The notes beneath the pieces were generated by a model. It was not told where the DNA came from and made no database searches. It was given only the letters and a program-made list of their open reading frames with translations. DNA of 64,000 bases from Paraphaeosphaeria minitans (Eukaryota > Ascomycota > Dothideomycetes > Pleosporales > Didymosphaeriaceae): NCBI GenBank assembly GCA_015832175.1, contig WJXW01000004.1:124001-188000 (forward strand). The letters run 5' to 3'. The translations under genes and the position numbers were made by a program. Shown piece by piece: positions 44,246-52,747 of this stretch. Within the stretch, counting starts at the first letter, position 1, and every line of letters starts with the position of its first letter.

Positions 44246-44478
44246 AAGCGAATGCGAAGGATTGAGCACGTTTAAGGTTTGCTGGAGGCCTTGTGGCGCC
44301 CATGTTGTAGCCCATGAGCTGTTTCGATTGAGATATCTTGGAGGTGACCTTGTTCCTTGGAATTTGCATATCAGCACTATTTCTCGTGAATAAGCGAGTG
44401 CAGATGATCGAGCACATACGAGGTTTGGTCGAGGCCACGAGGCGCTCATGCGGGGTGACTTTGAGCTGTATCGGTCAG
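44246..44478. repeat. Duplicated ~85-bp element in the divergent promoter
   Basis: Copy A (about 44246-44330) and copy B (about 44392-44478) are offset by 146-147 bp. They share AAGCGARTGC, GAGCAC, AGGTTTG, GAGGCC, GGCGC and GAGCTGT in order. The GAGCAC core in each (TGAGCACG at 44263, CGAGCACA at 44409) is one mismatch from TGTGCTCA on the other strand, which I recall as the Aspergillus Mac1 site. Many differences between copies are transitions. Confidence 0.6.
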
Positions 44479-44752
44479 GAAGTTCGAATCGCCCGTTCTT
44501 AGCCGATGTGGCTGATCCTACATTGTTTTAGACTGTAATCGAGTTTGCCTGGTTTTTGTGACACAGGATTGTATTTCTTACTGTATGCACATGGCGGTGT
44601 CATAAGCGACTCAAATTATAGAGGCAACTACTCGAGTTTAAGGAACTACATAAATTACGATCAGGACTGCGAGAGTCTTGGAGAAGGCATTTGTTAGTCA
44701 AGGTCAACGTGATCAGCTCTCAATATTCCATTTCTGCCCTCACTTCACAGCT

Positions 44753-47389
44753 ATGGCTCCTGCCCTACTTGCAACACCGGTGACCAATGATCAAGTGCTC
44801 ATCGCCAAATGGTCTCCAGAACTTTCCGTCAAGATGAAACCTATATCTTCCGACACTTTGTCAACTGGTGGCTCGGTTGTAAATTCTCCAACTTCGAACA
44901 CCATGCCAAAAACGTCCGGCAGCGCAACTGATGAGGAAGACAATGTTAGTCTTACGTCAACCAAGATTTTAGAGATCATTTTCGACTATGCTCTGAACAA
45001 GTTTGACGACTATCGAGAGCGTCTTGAAGCCGGAAGACCCAGGTTCATCGAGGTGCTCAATGAGTTTGTGAAAGTAGGGTCGAGGATCGACATGGCTCTT
45101 CCCGCATTTCCCTTCAAATCAGCCAACAAGGTCTACAAGGCGCTGGGATTTCTGCCCGATAAGGCTGAGGAGCTCGCTTTGTCACGGTTACACAACATGT
45201 GCAGACGCATTAAGGAGATCTATGCGCCGGGTGCCAACGTTGTCATCATCTCGGATGGACTTGTCTACAATGGTTGGTTCCACCTCATGCACATGCAGTA
45301 CGCGCTAATACGTATGGTTAGACCTATTGAGCATCTCCGACAGACATACCTGGATTTACGGACAGGCCCTGCGAGCAATGGCTGTCGAACAAGACTTCAC
45401 CAACATTAGGTTCTCCCGACTACGAGACTTTGTTCCTGCCGATTCAACTTTGAAGCTGCCAGATAAGTTGGACGAGATTTCGTACGTCGCCAATGCCACG
45501 AACTTCCGGCGATTCATCCTCAACAAGTTTGGAAAGGATGGCCTGGACGTCGATGAACTCATTGCTACCGATACAGACACCCGTCTGACGTACCAGGGGT
45601 ATCGCCGATTCTTGATGTCAGATTTGAGGCACATCTTCACGCTTGGAGCGGATCGGAACAGTACTGCCTATAAACGGGAGACGAAGTATCTGGCTAAACA
45701 GATGATCGTTCGAGGAGTTGTAAGTAGATTGAGTCTGACAACATGGGAGGGTGGAATGCTGACGGTGCCCTTGGGAACAGGCTTTCGCGGGTGCAATCAA
45801 GCACAACTTCCCGAACTACTTGCGGCTCTCTATCCACCAGTCTACCGGGGAGCACAAAGTTTCGATGAGCTTGCTGAACACCAAGACGGGATACACGACT
45901 CCTTGGCATTGCAGTGTCGCTCTGCAGGCCGATGGAGAGTGGACGAGTGCTCCAAAAGGCGACTTCGAGGATATGCCTAGGATGAAGGTCGTCGAAGAGA
46001 ACGGCCGTCCTAGCTACTTCCGAGAGATGACTGAAGAAGAGTTCCTCGAAGACCAGAGACTGGCAGAGGAGGCGGCAAAGATGGCTGCCAAGCCAGTGTT
46101 GGAAGAGATCCAGGAGCCCGAGAGGAACGAGGACTTCGTCCAGTGGGAAGGCTTGACCTACGAAGCCAAGAATGGGGGCAAGACGAAGCGACTTCTGGAT
46201 CAAGTGGACGGATGGCTTCGGGGCGGGACATTGACGGCCTTGATGGTATGTGACCTTTGACACCAGAATATTACAACGACGCCCACTTACTGACACTTCT
46301 AGGGGGTCAGCGGCGCTGGTAAGGGTATCCTGCTTGAGGTATTGTCCAACAGGTCGAACCCTGGTATCGTCCATGGTGACATCTTGGTGAATGGTCAGGC
46401 TTCGAACTCCAAGAGTGTATCAGCAACGGTCTATCAGCAAGACGTGCAGCTTTCTACCGCGACGGTCAAGGAGGCATTGATCTTCAGTGCCCTTTTGAGG
46501 CAACCAAAGACGACCCCTGTCGTCGAGAAAATTGCTTATGCCGAAGGGGTACTAAACCTCATCGGCTTGGATGCTTTTGCCGATACAGTTATCGGGGCGT
46601 CTAGTGAAAGTGAGTCGCAAGACCTTCCAGAGTATCCATTATTTACAACTTGACAGCCTTGAACAGCGAACAGATAAAGCGGCTGTCGATCGGAGTTGAA
46701 CTTGCTGCCAAACCCACCAACTTTCTCCTGCTTGACCAGCCACTTGCTGGGCTAGATAGTCAAGCTGCCTTCGCCATTTGTCAGCTTCTGCGCAAGGTGG
46801 CGCAAAAAGGCCCAGCCATCCTCTGTGTCGTCGATCAACCTTCTGCACGACTTCTCCAGACTTTCGATCGCTTGCTACTGCTTGGTGAAGGAGGGAAGCA
46901 ATTGTACTTTGGCAAGATCGGTCCTTCTTGCAAAACTATGATCAGCTACTTTGAGAAGAACGGCGCCAGGCCATGCAAACCAGATGAGAACCCTGCAGAG
47001 TGGACACTTGATGTCACTTCCTCGACTGAAAACTTTGAGGAGTCACAAGACTGGCCCGAGATCTGGAACAAGTCTCAGGAGTGCAAGGCGACGAAGAGCA
47101 AGCTTGCTCAGCTGAAGAAGAAGTTCTCGGCAGCGGCGGAGCAGGTCGACAGCCCTGGCACTTTAGATGCGACCGATCCGTCAGCTCCTGGGTTTGATTC
47201 ACTGGACTTACAACGTAAGTCATCCTTACCTGTCACGAAACTTGATCTTTGACTCACATTGTTATAGGGACCTTCTACAAGTACCTCCAATTGGAGAAGA
47301 TGCAACTGCCCGCGGCGAATCCCACAGACGCGTCAGCACCTTGGCTCACAAACGGGCCTGCAGTACTTTCAGCAGCCTATCTTCCCTAA
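44753..47389 (+). CDS. Isocyanide synthase fused to a degenerate PDR-type ABC ATPase domain
   Basis: Six exons (44753-45272, 45322-45719, 45781-46245, 46303-46609, 46657-47214, 47268-47389) join in frame to 789 residues. Residues ~71-389 match the DIT1/PvcA isocyanide-synthase family, with ISDGLVYNDLL spanning the first junction, NFPNYLRLSIHQSTGEHK and TPWHCSVAL. These enzymes convert an amino-acid amine to an isonitrile using ribulose 5-phosphate. After an acidic linker, residues ~426-700 match the second nucleotide-binding domain of PDR transporters: Q-loop VYQQD, signature LNSEQIKRLSIG and D-loop GLDSQ. Key catalytic residues are changed. Walker A is GVSGAGKG (Thr to Gly469), the residue after Walker B Asp590 is Gln591 not Glu, and the H-loop residue is Asp623 not His. 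No membrane domain follows. An upstream in-frame ATG exists at 44678. Confidence 0.9.
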
Positions 47390-47990
47390 TGAAGGCAACA
47401 ACCAGGGGCGTGAAGGTGCCCTTTGCATGCCCGCAAGGAAGGGGAGTGTGGCGGTCGTTGAGGGAGTGTAGATGACCACCCAACTTCAGGGCGTTCTGTA
47501 TGCGTTCATCAGATTGAATGTGGTCAAGTTCTATAAGGATTGTGGCGTTGCGGCTGGATTTGATAGATCAATGTAATTCGTTGATGAAATCAATGTTGAT
47601 AAACTTGCTCAAGGCACAAGGATCTTCGTTGCCCAATGCAGCCTAGGTAAGTAGGTAGTCTACTAGGGACCATACAACCGGCTCCACTTCCAAGTGTTCA
47701 GATCTCACGTTCCACGCCATCGCCCGTGGGCCGCTGCACCGGGAAATGACAACTTGCTCAGCGCCCGCCGCAGCGGTCAGCTCGGCCTGTCTCGCCAAAT
47801 TTAGGTACCTACCTACCCAGTACCTACTGTACAGACTCGAAAAGATATCACAGGAGTTCATAGCCAGTCACGACAGTCATCATGATATTGCAAACATGCG
47901 TAGTTTCATCCCGTCCGCATCATAATTGCTGCTATCGATTGGTGCTGCTGATCACCACCCAAACAGTCCTTGTCGACACGGTCACTCATC
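47390..47990. other. Convergent intergenic region
   Basis: 601 bp between the isocyanide-synthase gene and the esterase gene. It has a few CCTA words near 47803-47825. Nothing else is seen. Confidence 0.4.
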
Positions 47991-49037
47991 TCAGATCGCC
48001 ATCATCCTCTTAATCCAATTGGCTTTGGCCGCTTTGGCTGACTGAATGACCAAGTGGTTGCCGTCATTGATCATCTCGAAGATGTGGTATGCACCAGGCC
48101 AGATGTGCAACTCGCAAGTGGACCCACATCGCCACATGTTCGTCGCAAACTGCACTGCCTGATCGCGCAAGACCTCGCACTCGCCAGCATCAACGTAGGT
48201 TGGGGGCAGATTGGAGTAGTCGTCGGCGCGTGCCGGTGCGTGGTACGGCGTGACCTTGTCAGTGCCACGGATATCCGGAAGGACAAGGTCCCAACAGGCG
48301 CGCACCCACGGCGTGCTGGTCGGGTTGCCGTACTCGTATTGCTGGTCCGACAAGGTTTCGCACCGGTCATCGAGCTGAGGTGCATACAGCATCAGACCCT
48401 TAATCGGGATGGAAGGAATCTTCCTGTCGCGAGCCATGAGGCACACCGCTGTAGCCACTATGCCCCCGCCAGAGATGCCGAAGACTACAATTTGCGCGGG
48501 ATCGATTCCAAGCTTACTGGCATTTTCAGAAAGCCACACAAGCCCGGCATAGCAATCTTCGCTGGGGCCAGGTTGGGGAGTCTCGGGTGACAAGCGATAC
48601 TCAACAGACACCACGACACAGTCAACGCCCTCGAGAAGGTCAATGATGGGCGTGAGAGCCGTGAATCTGTCTCCACTGACCAGTCCGCCTCCATGCATAT
48701 GGTACAAAACTGGCCGTGGAGTACTCGAGGGTTCCTTTGGCGTAAAGACGGAAAGAATGATGGTAGTGTTGTCCGGCCCCGGAATCGAATGTTCCTCATG
48801 GGACAAGAAAGGTTTGTCTTTGAGGATGGTATCCGCACTAAACTCCGTCTCTCCCGTCTCTCCATGTGCGCATTGATGATCTTCTTTCGAGACTCCACGC
48901 ATCAAGTCAAGATCGAACTCTTCGGGGATTGTAGTAGCATCGAGGAGCTTCGCGAGCTCAGCGTCATAGGCTGGACGAGGGATAATCCTCGAATCAAGCT
49001 TCGCAGCCTGGCTGAATGGATGAGGATACTGTGTCAT
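47991..49037 (-). CDS. Alpha/beta-hydrolase, HSL-type esterase
   Basis: A 348-residue intronless member of the alpha/beta-hydrolase-3 (hormone-sensitive-lipase-like) family. The oxyanion motif HGGG is at 115-118, the nucleophile Ser189 in GISGG and the catalytic His318 in GAYHIF. At the usual acid position the sequence reads GECEVLRD, so the acid appears to be Glu287 rather than Asp. There is no signal peptide, suggesting a cytosolic enzyme. It may remove acyl groups from the cluster product or simply lie next to it; membership of the cluster is inferred from position. Confidence 0.85.
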   Translation of the reverse strand: MTQYPHPFSQAAKLDSRIIPRPAYDAELAKLLDATTIPEEFDLDLMRGVSKEDHQCAHGETGETEFSADTILKDKPFLSHEEHSIPGPDNTTIILSVFTPKEPSSTPRPVLYHMHGGGLVSGDRFTALTPIIDLLEGVDCVVVSVEYRLSPETPQPGPSEDCYAGLVWLSENASKLGIDPAQIVVFGISGGGIVATAVCLMARDRKIPSIPIKGLMLYAPQLDDRCETLSDQQYEYGNPTSTPWVRACWDLVLPDIRGTDKVTPYHAPARADDYSNLPPTYVDAGECEVLRDQAVQFATNMWRCGSTCELHIWPGAYHIFEMINDGNHLVIQSAKAAKANWIKRMMAI

Positions 49038-50574
49038 GTTGACGCTCCAAAGACAGATCTCGAAAAATGCAGAGTGGAAAGTGGCGTTCGGTGGACAGAA
49101 AACGGTTCTTTGATCGTAGCTGAGTCGAAGTGATTACCGACGAGTCCCAAGGACTGGGTACGAAATATCAAAGCTTAGAAACCAGTAAGGAAGGACAGCA
49201 CACCGCTAACAATGTGCTCCATTGTGGCGATACGGTAAAAGTTACGCGGGACAGAAACTCTCTCGCGACCAAGACATTCCCCACGTTAATCTCACATGCG
49301 GGGCGACCCGCTACGCTCAAGACACGGGTAATACCGTTGTCGTTCACGGATCTCACCTGCATGCACACGACGAACTCTATCTTGACATTCAAGGGTGGCC
49401 ACCACGCTAAGTACGGTCAATGCCGCTGACGTTCCCACGTTTAACCTGCAGGCAAACATCAAGAACTACACCTATCTCGGCACTGCTGCAAGTGAGACTA
49501 TTATCGTCCAGACTTTGCTTTTACTACAGCAACGCCTCCTTCGCCTTACGCCTCTTCTGGTCTCGGATTCTGGAGACCAGCGCTGACGGGCTTGCCGCCT
49601 CACCGCAGTCCATTACCGCTTCCACGCAAAGTATTCGTAGCCCAGTTAACTTTATTCGACGCTTCTTGTGAATAAGCTAACTCTAAGTAACTCCGCTTCT
49701 CCAACAAGGCCATGTCGTCACATCAAATCACCTGCCGCAGCGCTGCCTCATCGTACGAGTAACGAGACTGAAGGAATAGCTAAGTCTGAATCCTACGCCA
49801 CTATCACACCCTCTATACCTGAGACCTCTAATGACGCTATAGCCTACGACACCAAAGCCAGTGAACACTACTGCAAGTGAGAGAATTCGCATCACTTGTC
49901 ATGTCACTGTCAATGGCTAGTCCACCGGGGAAGAGGACGGGAGACCACAGAAACTGAGACCCCAAGAGGCCAAAAGCGCTATAGCCTACAAATCACGGAG
50001 TCTCCACGAACACTCCTGCAAGTGAGAAGGTTCGCGTCACTTGTCATGATACGGTCAATGGCTACCCCATCGGCCCACGGGCACCCACAAGCGCCCTCGA
50101 GATCCACACAAGGCTACTCCATGGAGGATGGAGGACCACAGAGGGCTGCTTACTGCACCACGCGGGGGCGAGAAGCCACTGCCTTCTTTCACGGCTTCGA
50201 CGCATGGGATCCATATCCTAGCATACACACTTCGTCCTGCATCTCGTGTCGGCGGTGAAGGGAGCTCCTCATGACTACTCTGCCCGGACTGCAGGAAGTC
50301 TAGGCTGGAATCACAATAAGCTAGTTTCATACGCGGAGACGGTTGGACTGTTGCCACGAGAATTCGCTCTCAATCGTGCCCCCCGTCTTCGAATTCCCAA
50401 CGCCTCCTCTGCCTCCTCTGCCTCGCCACTAACCCCGTTTATCGACCCCTTCAACTGTGTCTCTGCTGCCAATACAGACCTCCTCCTCAGTCCACGGCTC
50501 TAACTGACCAGAACAGCTTTCCATAACAACGCCTCGACCCAGCCCAACCCAGCCCCCCTCCCAGCAGCCTCACC
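49038..50574. other. Intergenic region with a diverged duplication
   Basis: About 1.5 kb containing the imperfect duplication listed separately. Short plus-strand frames (49130-49429, 49668-49880, 49896-50258) look protein-like in composition but lack domains and do not join. It may be a decayed gene or repeat. Confidence 0.4.
49835..50064. repeat. Imperfect ~85-bp direct duplication
   Basis: Segments 49835-49920 and 49977-50064 share CGCTATAGCCTAC, GAACACT, CCTGCAAGTGAGA-like, TTCGCRTCACTTGTCATG and GTCAATGGCTA in order, offset by 142-145 bp. Confidence 0.6.
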
Positions 50575-52080
50575 ATGGACATTAGCCAGCTCACGAAATT
50601 GCGAGCAGCAGGTACGTCATCTACACAACCACCTCGAATCTACCCCTAACGCCTCGTCCCAGGTAAGTTGGAGGAAATGGCTGCCGTAGCCCACGAGCTC
50701 GATCTCTACACCACCGCCGGCTTCTCCGTGCACTACGCGCCCTCGCAGGCTGTCTCCGGCTCCGACCCAGAAGCCTTGATCTACCGCGCCCTTGCCCAAA
50801 CGCTGCGCGCACAACCGACGCTCTTCGCCGTCCCGATCGTCAGAGAGGGCGCGGAGACCTACTTTGCGCGTCTCCCCTCCATTGATCTCCGTCAGGTCAC
50901 GACCTTTGTCGCGCGGGCCAAGGGCGTGCCTGGTCCTGGTGATGGAGGTAGAGATGCCGAGCTCGACGCCGTCCTCCAGGAGCAGGTCAATCTCAATTTC
51001 AAATCCGAGGCGGGTGTCCTGCCCGTGTGGCGCTTCATCGCGCTGTATGATGGGCCTGAGAAGCTGGGGTTTACGGCAAACTTCATGGCGCACCACGCGA
51101 TCGCCGACGGGGCCAGTTTCCAGATCCTACACCGGGAGTTTCACAAGGCGTTGCACGATCTCTTCTCTTCTTCTTCGTTGTCGTCGTCCCCCACCTCGCA
51201 GGCTGAAACTCATGTCGAATACGTCGTCTCCCCCAAAGACAGCGACGTCATAGGACCCCCGATAGAAGCCATCCACTCGCTGCAGCTCCCCGAGCCCGCG
51301 CCCCAGCCAGACGAAGAAGCATCGCCGAAATTCAACGACTGGCTCGGCAACCCGCCCTCCCTACCCAACTCCACGGGCTACACCACGCTCACGCTCACCC
51401 CCGCTGCGGTGGCCTCCTGGACCCGGGAGTGTCGCAAGAACAAAGTCGCGCCGCCCGCGGGTCTCAACGCCCTGCTGACCCGCAGCATCTACGCCGCGCT
51501 GCCCGCAGCCACCGAGTCCATGGACGTCAACATCCCCGTCGATGTGCGCGGGAGCCTCCCGCCCGCCGCCGTGGATGGTGTGATGGGGAACTTCTTCGAC
51601 GCGTTCCGGATCCGTGTGCTGCGGTCCGACTTCGCCTCTGACGGCAAAGAGGACGGGACAGAAGGATTAGGCGCCATCTGGCCCTCCGCGAAGAAGGTCG
51701 CCAGAGAAACGCGCGCCTACTTCAGCCGCACGACGGCAGACGGCGAAGCCATCCTCAACATCGCGGGGCTGAGGAACGTGCCCGACTTGCACGCCCTCCT
51801 CACTTCACTCATCACCGGCCCGCGCAGCGAGGCTCTCGAGCTGGCATACATAGGCCCGCACGTGCCGTATTCCTCGGGGGAGACGCTGCGCTGGGACGCC
51901 GGCAAGGCGACGGTGAGCCGGTGTGCGTTTGCGCTGGGGGCGTGTCTGCAGATGACCGTCGTGCTGCACGCCGAGGGCATGACCATCGGGTTTGCGTGGC
52001 CGCGGGCTGCGATTGAGGAGCGGCTCGTGGAGGAGACCATTGCGGGGGTCAGGGGGTATTTTGATTCGATTACCGCGTAG
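50575..52080 (+). CDS. Alcohol O-acetyltransferase-like acyltransferase
   Basis: Member of the AATase (Atf1/Atf2-like) family, which transfers acyl groups from CoA to alcohols. A 13-codon first exon (50575-50611) joins exon 2 (50663-52080) across a 51-bp intron (donor GTACGT, branch CTAAC, acceptor CCCAG) to 484 residues. The catalytic HHAIADG motif has His156-His157 and Asp161. The C-terminal CLQMTVVLHAEGMTIGFAWPR segment is typical of the fold. The coding sequence is markedly GC-rich compared with the transporter genes upstream. It could acylate an alcohol in the isocyanide pathway or serve detoxification; cluster membership is uncertain. Confidence 0.8.
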
Positions 52081-52747
52081 ACGCAAATGTGTTGTAGCTC
52101 TGTTCAGCTGATGATCGGAGGGGTAGATAGCTGGTAGGGATCTGAAGGTGTGGTCTTTCCTCTTCAAGGGAGTATGAAGGTTCTGTGTCTTCCGCTGTGT
52201 CCGAGTCGAGATCACTAGGCCGGTACATGGCATGGCCATCCACCATCGCTTCCTGTTCCAGCATTTTCTTCCCGCGTAGGCGTGACATGTCATGACCCCT
52301 CTCAACCAAGACCCATACAAAGCCCCAGTGTAGCCAGTAGAACCAAAAGCCCAGTCTTCCCCTTCAACACAGTATAAACAACACGAATCTTCCACCGTAT
52401 CCGCGTTGCAATCCGTCTGCCCATGGTCTAGAGCCTGCCTGTGTGCCGAGTGCACAAGGCCGCCGGGCAGGGTCTAGATCAAGTCCAGCATCGCCAACCA
52501 ACCACTGTCCGAGGAGGGGCCTGTGGAGGAGGTGGTTGATGAAATTAGGAAGTATTTTGCTGGGTTCACGGATGGGGGGCAAAGTAGAGATAAGATGAGA
52601 TGCAATGCGATGCGGTGGAGCAATGGAGACTGTCAGTCATCGTGGTGAATGGTAGATTCGAACGTGTAGTCTTCCTCTCTAGGCGAGCGTGCAACGCCAA
52701 AGTAGCCAAACAACAACGTCGGAACTGGGCAAGATTCGGTATTCGAC
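52081..52747. other. Convergent intergenic region, no gene seen
   Basis: 667 bp between the acyltransferase gene and the 3' end of the NUP82 gene, with no supported feature. Confidence 0.4.

Larger units (their letters stand above)
43527..44752. promoter_or_regulatory. Divergent promoter of the two core cluster genes
   Basis: 1.2 kb between the start codons of the NRPS-like and isocyanide-synthase genes. It contains one exact Mac1-type word, TTTGCTCA on the minus strand, and a duplicated ~85-bp element, both listed separately. No coding region is supported. Confidence 0.55.

Noticed and set aside
44462..44500. GTTCGAATC word as the B box of a tRNA gene
   Set aside because: No acceptor or D-arm pairing could be found around it; it lies at the end of the duplicated promoter element.
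46303..47389. ABC domain as a separate transporter gene
   Set aside because: The exon starting at 46303 has no start codon of its own near Walker A, the linker exon 45781-46245 encodes both the synthase end and the ABC start in one frame, and no membrane spans follow.
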